Source of the DNA: Mytilus galloprovincialis
Taxonomy: Eukaryota; Mollusca; Bivalvia; Mytilida; Mytilidae
Direction: 5' to 3'
Assembly (NCBI RefSeq): GCF_965363235.1
Contig: NC_134845.1
Location: 80,506,413-80,570,412 of the forward strand
DNA length: 64,000 bases
Shown here: positions 23,901-34,100 of the stretch, piece after piece
How the letters are laid out: each line of letters starts with the position of its first letter
How positions within the stretch are numbered: position 1 is the first letter of the stretch
Program-made: the position numbers and the translations under genes
The notes under the pieces: generated by a model
Databases searched by the model: none
What the model saw: the letters and a program-made list of their open reading frames with translations, nothing else
What the model was told of the DNA's origin: nothing

Positions 23901-26900
23901 TTTACAAATAAACAAAGTCAGGAACGAAAGCCCAAAATTATATGTAGAAGAAAGCAAAAATATCGTAAAACAAAGGAAAATGGAAAGTAACAAAATTTCA
24001 TGGATTGACAAATTTCCATATTTCATGAAAATCATTTTCAGTTTCAAATTATCCTTAATGTTCAGGCAATCTTGAACTTAATACAGCCATCAAATATGAA
24101 TAAGAAGATGTGGTATGATTGCCAATGAGATCAAATGAGAATCAAATGACACACAAATTAACAACTAATTAGGTCAATGTGCGGCCTTCAACAATGAGCA
24201 AAGCCTATACCTCATAGTCAGCTTGTTATTTACTGTAGATTCATTTATGTTCGTGGGTACCAATTTTCGTGGATAAGGGAAAACTTGCATGTTCGTGGGT
24301 ATTTAATTTCGTGGTTTTGATGCAGTTTACATACAAGCCTATAGAAAATTTGTCAATCGTGGAACATCTAATTTCATGGTTCACTTGTTACCACGAAATC
24401 CACGAAAATTGGTATCCAACGAAAATTAATGATTCCACAGTAACTATAAAAGGCCAATAAAAAGTTATATGCATATTTTAACAGCAGGAGAATATTTTTT
24501 GAAAAAGATAATGATTGATTATTTGATAGCTGCATAACATCCAACTCAATGTTGAGATATGTTTGCATGTCATGGTCATGTACAATTTTTTTTATAATGT
24601 CTTGGATTTTCAGTGTGATGTTGTAGTAAATGAAACACTAGAAAACCTTGACATGAGTTAATCACCCATGTCTAAAGAACTATGTGCAGCGACAGGGCCT
24701 GGTTTGATGTATATGTAGCAGCAGGGCCTGGTCTCAATGTATCATTGTGGTTTTTTTTCTATTTTCAGTGTGATGTTGTAGTAAATGAAACTCTAGAAAA
24801 CTTGGACATGAGTAAATCACCCATGTCTAAAGAACTATGTGCAGCGGCAGGGCCTGGTCTGCATCTATCATTGAAGCAGAATGTTGGAGATAAAATAGAA
24901 TACGGACATATTGCTGTGACAGGTAATGCAGATCTGACCAACTGTAAAGCTGTCTATCATGGAGCACTACCTATATATAAAGAATCAACCAAGATTGAAT
25001 GCAGACAGGTAAAATACATTGTTATAGATGATAATTCTCCTGAAGATAAGTATATGATGACACATTTACTGATGTGAGAGTATATTGCTCCTTGTTGAAG
25101 GTCTCACTATGACTTTGAGATGAAGAACAGCAATAAAAGCGCCTTTCCTTTGCTTTTTGTTTTTTTTTTTGTTGCTGTCCTTTGTCTTTCTATTACATTT
25201 AAAATTTTATGTGAACCTTATCAAATAGATGCCCCATAATAAGCAGCGAGGATGTGGCACTGATTTTGGTCTAATGTAGACTAACTTGAAGGTTCCAGAG
25301 TTATGGGGCTTTGACTATCACATAGTGTCAGAAAGATAAAAGGCATTCATTTTTTAACTGTCATACAATAGCTCAATTCAAGTATGCTTAAATAAAATAT
25401 TTACTAAATTGTTGTTGCGATAATTGGTGGATGTGACTTCACTTTTAATTATTAAAATTTTCTGGTTTGTCATATGAGAATTTTGGGACTTTCAACAGTC
25501 ATATTTGACACAATATAATTTATAGGTTTTTATCCACTAGTTATTTTTGCAATAATTTCAATATACTCAATAATGACTTATCATATACGACAAAATACCA
25601 AGCGCACTTGGTGCTATTATTTTTTTAGTACATTCACACAACAACCTTTTTTTTATTTTTAGGCAATCAACATATTTTTGATGCAGTGTTTTATGGAGGC
25701 TACAGAGTCAGGATATCATTCAATATCTCTACCCCCTCTTGGAACTGACCTGAAGGGCTACTCAGCAGAATTATCAGCCGAGGCTATCCAGGGGTCAATT
25801 ATAGAATACCTGAGTGGAAATTGTGATGATACCTCTTTACAAAATATATATTTGGTGGTGCACCCTTCAGCAGGAAACATATTCAAGGTAATTCACAAAA
25901 GTTTTCTGATTTGCAATAATAAAAAAACATGAAGCATTTAAAAATTTAAAAATAAAGGAGATGTGGTATGATTGACAAATTCAGAAATTATTGCAATTGT
26001 TTTATTAATTGGAAAAATGTGTAAGTATCAGGTTTCGCAATGATAAACTCCCATTCAAAATTTCAGTGGGGATTTTTATGCCCCACCTACGATAGTAGAG
26101 GGGCAGTATGTTTTCTGGTCTGTGCTGTGCGTCCGTTCTTCCGTTCGTCCTTCCATTCGTCCGTCAGTTCGTCTGTCCGGCTTAAGGTTAAAGTTTTTGG
26201 TCAAGGTAGTTTTTGATGAAGTTGAAGTCCAATGAACTTGAAACTAAGTACACATGTTCCTTATGATATGATTTTTCTAATTTTAAAGCCAAATTAAACT
26301 TTTGACCCCAATTTCACGGTCCACTGAACATAGAAAATGAAAGTGCATGTTTCAGGTTAAAGTTTTTGGTCAAGGTAGTTTTTGATGAAGTTGAAGTCCA
26401 ATCAACTTGAAACTTAGTACACATGTTCCCTATGATATTATCTTTCTAATTTTAATGCCTAATTATATTTTTTATCCAATTTCACGGTCCATTGAACATG
26501 AAAAATGATAGTGCGCGTGGGGCATCCGTGTACTTTGGACACATCCTTGTTTGAAAATATTATTTGGAATTGCTTTGGATTTGTGGTCAAGGATTAACAA
26601 TAACAAATGCAGGCACTAATTTCAAACTTAAAATTAACAGTAACAAAAATCTTCTACAGAGAAATTTGCCCAATGTTAAAATTTACCAGTTCCAAAATGT
26701 CACATAATTGTACATTTATTTTGAGGATACAATCATGCTGAACTCTGCTTTACTTTCTTAACAGACATTCAAAGATAAAATGTTTCGCTATGCAAAAGGC
26801 AAGGAGAAGCTTGACAAGACTTTGATTGCGAAACCTCCTAAACAGGGAGAACCATGTGCACCTGCCAGTGTAGAAAATATGCCTTTAAACTTAGTTCAAA

Positions 26901-28262
26901 TGCCTCGTATGCCTGCACGAGGTACAATACAGTGGTTTATACAAATGTACCAGAATGACCTCATGACTCCTCCATATTGGACTTATTTTCCTGGAGGTGA
27001 AAGGTTAAGGAAGTTGAAAGTTGACCCAACATTTGCTTCAAAAGGTGCTTTCAAACTGGTGGATGTCGATCAAAAAACTTTTCAAGCCATTAGATTGTTA
27101 GTGCAAAAGACGTGGAATGAGGATTCCTTTAAACATGGACGTGATGCTGCAGGCTTAGTTGATCTCAAATACAATAAAATTAAAGTCATGGGTGTAAAAA
27201 GATTGGAGAATCTCAATTTATTCGAAAAATATGCCAGTTTCCGTCAACAGATGTTTGGAAAAGTTGTAACCAAGTCCAGTATATTTTGTTCACCAGAACA
27301 ATTACGGAAGTCCAAAGGTCACCTGTTAACCACACATCATATAGATCCTTGTTTGACGAAGGATATTTACAGAGAAATAAACGAACATTATGTTTTTCAT
27401 GGGACAAAGGCGGAGAATATAGAAATAATCTTAGCCACAGGCCTAGACAGTCGGATGGCAGGACCTAATGCTATGTTTGGTCAGGGTGTTTATGGAGCGG
27501 AAAGTTCAACAAAATCTGATCAGTATGCAGGTAAGCAAAAATTAAGGTTTTTTAGGGTCTTTTGTGACACTTTTGATTAAAATAGACTACCATGCACATC
27601 TTGTACACACAATTGAAGCATTGAAAATAATTTGACACAAGTTCTAAAAAAAGAGAACCTTTTTCACTTCCCGTCTGATTCTTATCCAAATTAAAAATAT
27701 CACATTTTTTGTTAGTTAGAGAGTACTAACTTTTTTCCAAATACTGTAATTCAGAAATTATTGTGTTCATATATTATTGCAATTTTGTTATCTTAAAACT
27801 GAAATGCGATTTTATTTTTTGTGATATTCAGAAAGATCATGTTTGTTCATATAAAAAATTTCAAAATGAGAGTTTAATTTATTGTGATTATAACCCAATC
27901 ATATTTTTTGCAACAATGAAAATATCGCAATAATTTCTGAATTTACAGTATACTTGCTTACTTTTATATGTGTTTTCTCTTTTTCTTCCCCAGATGATAG
28001 AGCTAACAGAGACATGACACCCAAAAGCATGTTCCTTACGCGCATGTGCATGGGTGAGATATGCATCGTAGATAAACCACTACGCATGCAGAGGCCTCCA
28101 TGTAGATCTTGCATGTCACTCAGGTGTAAGAAAGAATGCAGAAACACAAAGTTGTTTGATTCTGTGCTGGTTGATGGACAGTGGATATTTAGAGAAATGG
28201 TTGTGTACGATCATGCTCAATGTTACCCAGAATTCCTCATAAAATACCAACGTATTAAATAG
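20925..28262 (+). CDS. Macrodomain-macrodomain-PARP protein (ADP-ribosyltransferase), nine exons
   Basis: Coding exons: 20925-21014, 21377-21613, 22170-22397, 23197-23248, 23812-23876, 24769-25008, 25663-25887, 26765-27530, 27994-28262 (stop TAG). All have AG/GT borders and compatible phases, giving about 723 aa. Residues ~15-200 form a first macrodomain (TDVVVNSTSQKL, ITFPALGRG) and ~208-380 a second (CDVVVNETLENL, ISLPPLGTD); both are ADP-ribose-binding folds. Residues ~455-723 are a PARP catalytic domain with HYVFHGT (His ~591), GQGVYGAESSTKSDQYA (Tyr ~622) and REMVVYDHAQCYPEFL (Glu ~702). The overall plan resembles vertebrate PARP9/14/15 but is shorter, with no RRM, KH or WWE part seen. 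The first ATG follows an AG acceptor-like site, so an upstream exon is possible. Likely an intracellular ADP-ribosyltransferase in stress or immune signalling (inference). Confidence 0.88.
21040..21110 (+). mobile_element. Fragment of TACTGTGGATTCATT-type TIR element in PARP intron 1
   Basis: It reads ATACTGTGGATTCAAATTAT and then TAATTTTCATCGATTTCTAA, a diverged single end of the family complete at 24231-24442. Confidence 0.45.
21278..21345 (+). repeat. Interspersed repeat fragment just 5' of PARP exon 2
   Basis: The core CAGGTTCTTGACTTAGGACA followed by GGTGCAAAATAC matches the retroelement tail at about 48270-48320 and the piece at 62875-62960. It ends about 30 bp before the exon 2 acceptor. 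Confidence 0.5.
24100..24225 (+). repeat. Interspersed repeat, GATGTGGTATGATTG family, PARP intron 5
   Basis: It carries GATGTGGTATGATTGCCAAT, GGCCTTCAACAATGAGCAAA and CATAGTCAGCTTGT. It directly abuts the TIR element starting at 24231. Confidence 0.7.
24231..24442 (+). mobile_element. Complete short TIR element (MITE) in PARP intron 5
   Basis: About 212 bp with long imperfect inverted ends. The left reads TACTGTAGATTCATTTATGT then TACCAATTTTCGTGGAT; the right end, reversed, reads TACTGTGGAATCATTAATTT then TACCAATTTTCGTGGATTTC. It has no coding capacity. Diverged copies or fragments lie at 918-985, 21040-21110, 41862-42074, 54022-54246, 54285-54345 and 60298-60415. Confidence 0.8.
24614..24748 (+). 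pseudogene. Decayed partial duplicate of PARP exon 6
   Basis: 24614-24701 repeats the first ~88 bases of exon 6 (24769-25008), including an intact TTGGATTTTCAG acceptor. One change turns the AAA codon after GACATGAGT into a stop. A second short piece (24716-24748) repeats the GCAGGGCCTGG part. No clear donor follows. It is either a dead tandem exon copy or a poison-exon candidate. Confidence 0.85.
26078..26550 (+). repeat. Interspersed mussel repeat (GTTTTCTGGTCTGTGC family), PARP intron 7
   Basis: It starts TTTATGCCCCACCTACGATA, passes through a CCGTTCGTCC-rich part, and ends GGGGCATCCGTGTACTTTGG then ACACATCCTTGT. The ~150 bp part from GGTTAAAGTTTTTGGTCAAG to TTTCACGGTCCA is tandemly doubled. 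Other copies are at 29218-29492 (+) and 58933-59210 (-). Confidence 0.8.
27742..27950 (+). mobile_element. Short TIR element (MITE) in PARP intron 8
   Basis: About 209 bp. The left end TACTGTAATTCAGAAATTAT is mirrored at the right by ATAATTTCTGAATTTACAGT. A related element spans 50701-50954, and single ends occur near 25970 and 35250. It lies 43 bp before the last PARP exon. Confidence 0.75.
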
Positions 28263-28317
28263 ACTTCCTGATTGAAATATTGATACAGAAGGAGATAAAA
28301 TAACAGAGATGTGTCAT

Positions 28318-28565
28318 TATATCTATTTATTTGCCATGCTATAATGTCTATGTGTTAGCCATTTATGGCTATTTATTTGCCATCATTCCTACTCAATTAC
28401 CATAATCTCTATTTGTTTGTTTGCCATAATCTCTATTTGTTTGCCATAATCTCTATTTGTTTGCCATAATCTCTACAAGTTTGCCATAATCTCTACAAGT
28501 TTGCCATAATCTCTATTTATTAGCCATCATTTCTATATTTTTGCCATAGTGTCTTTATATGTCTT
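28318..28565 (+). repeat. 20 bp tandem repeat
   Basis: The unit TTTGCCATAATCTCTATTTG is best preserved at 28400-28520, with variants ending CTACAAG. More degenerate units flank it on both sides. It starts about 60 bp after the PARP stop codon, so probably in the 3' UTR. Confidence 0.85.
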
Positions 28566-28636
28566 TCTTTTGAAACACCTTTTTAATGTTTAAACTATAT
28601 AAGTACAAGAGCATAATCAAAATGTGTCTACATAAA

Positions 28637-28800
28637 TCAAAGCATCATCAATACTTGTGTACAAAATCAAAGCATCATCAATACTTGTGTACAAAATCAA
28701 AGCATCATCAATACTTGTGTACAAAATCAAAGTATCATCAATACTTGTGTACAAAATCAAAATATCATCAAAACTTATGTACAAAATAAAAGAATCATCA
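28637..28800 (+). repeat. 30 bp tandem repeat, about 5.5 copies
   Basis: The unit is CAAAATCAAAGCATCATCAA then TACTTGTGTA. Because the unit is a multiple of three it leaves open frames that predict a false repeat peptide. The first three copies are nearly identical and later ones diverge. Confidence 0.9.
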
Positions 28801-29217
28801 ATATGTGTATCAAAATATCAAGATAATGAACCTATCAAGTTTACCAAATTTTTGTTTAAAGATCAAGATAAAGAATAGAGAAAAAAATCAACAAAAAATA
28901 AAAAGAATATCTAGAAAAATTACCTACAAAATTCAAGCATACAGATATGAATTACCCCATCCAGACCCTTATATATGTGTTGTTTTTCTTTTGTTGATAT
29001 TTTTACTGAAGACATAGGAATAATTTATACATTTTTTTTATCATTTTGTGCCAAGTTTAGTTTTCAGTTTAACTTGATATAACATATAGTCTGTGATATG
29101 CTTTTAAATGCTCCAGCTAATTTCTCAGAGCGTATACCAGTATATTTATGTGACTTCTGGGATTAGAAAGAAATTGTGTAAATTGATTTGATTATGTGAA
29201 AGTTGGATCTTCTTTTT

Positions 29218-29492
29218 TATGCTCCAGTTATGGGCATTATGTTTTCTGGTCTGTGTGTCTGCCCATTCGTGCGTCTGTCTGTCTGTCCCGCTTCAGGTTA
29301 AAAGTTTTTGGTTAAGGTAGATTTTGATGAAGTTAAGCCCAATCAACTTGAAATTTAGTACACATGTTCATATGATATGATCTTTCTAATTTTAATGCCA
29401 AATAAGAGATTTTATTATCTTATTTTCACAGTCCACTGAACATTAAAAATGATAGTGTGGATGGGGCACCTGTGTACTTGGGACACATTCTT
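29218..29492 (+). repeat. Interspersed mussel repeat (GTTTTCTGGTCTGTG family)
   Basis: It shares GTTTTCTGGTCTGTGTGTCT, CTTCAGGTTAAAAGTTTTTG and GGGGCACCTGTGTACTTGGG with the intron 7 copy, without the internal doubling. Confidence 0.75.
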
Positions 29493-30514
29493 CATGTTCT
29501 TGTTATGAATATAAATCATATTGATTTGTTAAATTTTGATCTTTGTGATGAATGTAAAAGTTTTTTGTTAGAATTTGATCTTTTTAATGAATTTCAATCG
29601 TTGTGATTATGTTATAAAGTTGAATATTTTTTACGATATCAATGTGCAAGTGATTACTGGTAATACATTTGTGATGTTTTACAAATGGATGTTGTCATTT
29701 TAATCGTTGATAATTTTTTTTTAAAAGTATGACTCCTTTCGACTAACAATACTTTCATAGAAATAGTACTGGTGTCAAAGATTAATGTTTATAGATTCTT
29801 CAGACTTTTGGTTAATTTTTGGTACATGAATCATGTTAATTTATAAAGAATTTTATGCAGACTTTGTCAAAACCATAATATCTGTTTTCCATGAAAATTG
29901 AATTTTTCAGCAATTTATGAAACTTGGTATTTATGAAATATATAAACTTCAGAAGTTAATATTTTTTCTAGATGTCCATTGGTTAAATGTATAATGTTAG
30001 GTTTTGATCTCGTATATCTCTTTAATTTAATATATAACTGATTCTTTTATACAAACATCGGATGCTGAAATGCCTTGCCAGTGTTTAACTCACCATGATT
30101 ACTGACCATAATTGATTTTATTTTGAAAATCTCGAAGAAAAAGGTGAAATCCAATGTTTTACTGTAAGTATCACATACACTTAACATTATGAATAATCCA
30201 ATACTTTCATTGTAGACAAGACAAACACAACCTTTTATATGAGTGTTACATGTATGTGTGACTTTACAATCACATTAAAAAGATTTGTATTTTTGTACCT
30301 CTTATTTTACAGTTTTGTTTTGAAGTATATATATATTATTCAATATTTTTACAAATAAAAATATCTTAATTTTTTATTTTTATTTTTCACTCAGATTGCT
30401 AATTATTAGTATGATAAAGAATATGGAGAGTTTGGTTGGATTTGAAAAATTAACCATGGCGTTTTCTCCTATACAGCAATGAGTATTGCACTACTCTCCT
30501 ATCCACTTATTCAA

Positions 30515-30645
30515 TAGAATGTTGTATGATTGCCAATGAAACTGCCAATGAAATAACTCCCCACCAGAGACCAAATGATGTAGAAGTAAGCATTTAGAGG
30601 TGATCCAATGGCCTTCAATCATGAGCAAAACTGCTATGTAAGCTA
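30515..30645 (+). repeat. Interspersed repeat, GATGTGGTATGATTG family, diverged
   Basis: It has TTGTATGATTGCCAATGAAA, CCACCAGAGACCAAATGA and GGCCTTCAATCATGAGCAAA. Confidence 0.6.
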
Positions 30646-31138
30646 TTTAGGGCCCCTAAGTAATAAATAATGAAGATTTCAAAGAGAAACTGGCTGCATT
30701 TCTTCAGCACAGGTCTTAGTCAAGGGTTTAGTGAACTTCAGATTTAGAAATTTGTAATTCCGTTTTTATTCTTTTTAACATGGCCATGCTTTCTAAAACT
30801 GCCTCTTTTTTATGATTCTGTCAGTCACTTGAAACTGGTACCTATGGTTCAAATATTGTCTTTTATTATTTTGTTCTATTTATAGTTTTATGTTGATGAC
30901 GGAGATCTTCTAATGCGAATAATTAAACACTTTTGTAATCTCTCTGATCAATGAATAGCTCGTCACATAATTTATGCTTGTTTAAGACTGGTGACCTCTT
31001 AATGTCTATTGCTATTAACATTATATGACTGGGTTGCTGTTTCATCAATGTTTACCTTTCATCCTGAATTTGTTATACATAAATATCCCAATTGACAAAT
31101 CTTTCAAAAAATATTACTGGCTTTTCTAAAATTTTAAT

Positions 31139-34100
31139 TTAAACACATGACTCCATTTTTATATTCAAACAACTATTTTCTAATGTCACATGTAAAGAAA
31201 GTTCCTGTCCAGCTAGAACTGGTTCCTCTGCTGGTTTCATCATAATGGCTGCCTGTTTCCAATGGGAGACAGTATCTAATGTAGTAAAATGTATCCCATC
31301 ATACAGTTCAAATTCAAACCAATACACAACAGCAGTCACCTGACCTGTTTCCTCAGAAACAACCTTCACCTTATTTTCCATTTTCAAAAAAGATGGTGGA
31401 TGATGTTCTGAAATTTCTTCATTGAGGTCAAAGGTTAGTAGTTCAAATGGTGATGATAGTTTTCTGTGGGATAACTCTAATAGATCAATGTCAACATGAG
31501 TTGTCATCTAAAAAATTAAAGATAGAATAATATTAGTATGCACACTGTAGAATGAATATTCAAATATTGATAATATAAAGCCATTTTTGTCTCCCCTTGA
31601 CAGCATGTAAAAGGGAATTACTGTTTCAGGCAATGGCAGTAGTTTGTAAAATTTTGTCAATTGGTCAGTTTATGGAGAACCACTTAATGAGTCTGATATT
31701 TGGTATGTGTATGCAGTTGTAAAAGCATCAGCACATGTTATTTTCATGGAGGTTATTTGTTTGTGTCCCCTCAGTCATGGTCTATTGACTTTACAATTCT
31801 TGCAAAGTTTAAGGTACATGTTTGAGTGTGATTTAGACCCTGTTCACACTAGGACATTTTAACGATTTAAACTAGACCGGTTCAATATAGATCGGTTTAA
31901 GGGCTAGTGTGAACGCTTTGAATCGATCTTCAATCGGTCTAAACTAAAACACCAAAAGAGGTAGTTTAGTTTGAATCGATCTAAATTAAACCGATCTTAC
32001 TTTAAATGTGAACGCAGTACGATTGAATCGAAAATAACGTATGCGCAAGTATGGCGGCAAAACTATCTCAGAGGTTCGTTGTTTAACCCGTATTTCGCTG
32101 TTAAACTGAGACATTTTAAACAAACTGAAAACATTTTGTCTCCGCCGTAGTATAGATTTGCGAAAACTGTGTCTTATGTTGTTTTTTTTCTTTGCAGGAA
32201 CCGCAGTTTTTCCGGCATCGTTTTGTAACTTCATAGCTACAGTTATTTTTTCAAAATTAAAGAAAACTGCAATAACACCAGTATCAAAATTTTAACTAGT
32301 GATTCAAGAGAACAATAACCTTTTTTTCAAATGTGTGTATCAGTGTATCAACACATGAATTTGATAAATCAGTTCTATTTATACACAATGACTTATGTTT
32401 ACATTTTTACGGGTAAAAAGGTAAGATCGATTGCGTTTTTAATTGTAGTGTGAACGCAGTGGTTCAGATTAGGCCGATAGAGATCGTTATGGTTAAAAAC
32501 AGTGTGAACGCTAACTGGTTTTATTTAGATCGCTTCAAATAAGATCGATAAAAAATATTGCTAGTGTGAACGGGGTCTTAGTCAGATTAAAGGGGAACCA
32601 CCTATGATATTTATTATGCTATTGTATTAGGCATATCTTTGAAATTACAAGTCCTGTTTGTTCAGACATAACTCATAGATTTTGAGTTGTTTGCATAATT
32701 TAGATGTTATGTTATGTTATTTTAATTTCAATATCTGTATTTTACTGTCAAAATATACTGTTCAGTTATTTCAGATCTTAGTCTGACAGTTATTTAACCT
32801 TAAAAAGAGTACAGAAATGAAACACCAAATTTCAGTCATGAGTATATACATGATATATAGGGATCATCTCTTATTACAAAATACCTGAAAATCATTCATA
32901 AATTTCGCAACAGTGAATCCCAGTGTGACTTCATCATTAATGACAGCACTGTCTCTCTGTAAATCTACAGACTCAACACAAACTCCATGTATAGTAACTC
33001 TCCCAGGCATAACTCTTCCTTCTTTGGTTAAGCTGGTCACCCTGTGAAAAGTCAAAATTTATTTGAATTTCTAGTAACAACTAATAAGTTAGAAAATAAA
33101 AAATAGAAGTATATATACTTTTGGGTATTTAGCTGAATTTGCTCAGAAAGAGTTGTAATCCGTCTCCAAAAAAACCTCTGGGTGCTGCAACAATCAATTT
33201 TAATTATGATGTAGAATGTTAATAATTATTTATGGGAACTTGTTTGACTTTAGGTAATGGCAGACAAATTTGCATTTAACAAATCTATTATAATAATAAG
33301 ACAATGTAAGAAATGCAGATTCTAAAGTCAATACTGTAACAATGGGCAACAGAATGACTTTTCAGATTTTATGACAAAAATAAATTTCTGTTACAAGGTA
33401 AGGCCAATTAAAATTATTTGCTAGATTTTCATCCCCACCCGCCCCTCTGAAATTGTCCCGCCCCGATTTTTTTTTATTTAACAAAAAAACTATTTTCGTA
33501 TTTTGTTCATGTCCCTTACCAGGAACCATAGATAGTTTCGTTTCATTCGACCTTTCCTGCTTCAAATTTCGTTTTTGTATTTCTATGAGTAATCTAACGA
33601 AATGATTGAGTCGACATATTCTGCTGCTCTATAATGACAACATCATCTACCAAGAATGGAGATTGATAACGAGAAGGGCGTGAAATATTCGAGTAACGAG
33701 TAAAACGCCTTGTCATTTAACGCAGATTGCGGTAGTCACAAATGAATCGAAAACCGTGTTTTTTTCTTTATTTATACGATGACTTTGTGTCAGGAAATTT
33801 GACCTGTGAATGATATCCAAAGCGCAAGAATCGTAGGACAATTTGGTACAAAAAACATGATGGGATTAAAGAAATTGACACAAGCACGAATTTGTTTGAT
33901 TTATGACCGTATATTGAGAGAAAAAAAGTCAACAAACAGCAAACACCCTCTGTAACTGTCCAAATACCCTCAATTTAGTCATTAAACAACAACTACTTTT
34001 TGGTTAAGTTCATGTTTTACATCATAATTTCTTTCCATACTGAGTTTACATTTTATTTTGTACTCATAATACTTGTGTTGCATACAATTGTACCAATACA

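Larger units (their letters stand above)
28263..31138. other. Intergenic region between convergent PARP and PRMT9 genes
   Basis: It presumably holds both 3' UTRs. Contents seen are a 20 bp tandem repeat (28318-28565), a 30 bp tandem repeat (28637-28800), interspersed repeats at 29218-29492 and 30515-30645, and otherwise AT-rich sequence with no recognisable gene. Confidence 0.6.

Noticed and set aside
23862-24075. 61-residue frames on both strands after PARP exon 5
   Set aside because: Both use a coding exon plus intron sequence; the GTAAGT donor at 23877 fits the gene phase far better.
28586-28878. Repeat peptide frame with CTKSKHHQYL units; also a possible CRISPR-like array
   Set aside because: The 30 bp units are contiguous with no spacers, and the host is a eukaryote; it is a plain tandem repeat in a probable 3' UTR.
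31986-32234. 82-residue frame on the minus strand
   Set aside because: It lies within the TIR element at 31836-32577 and includes its repeated end motifs; no family resemblance.
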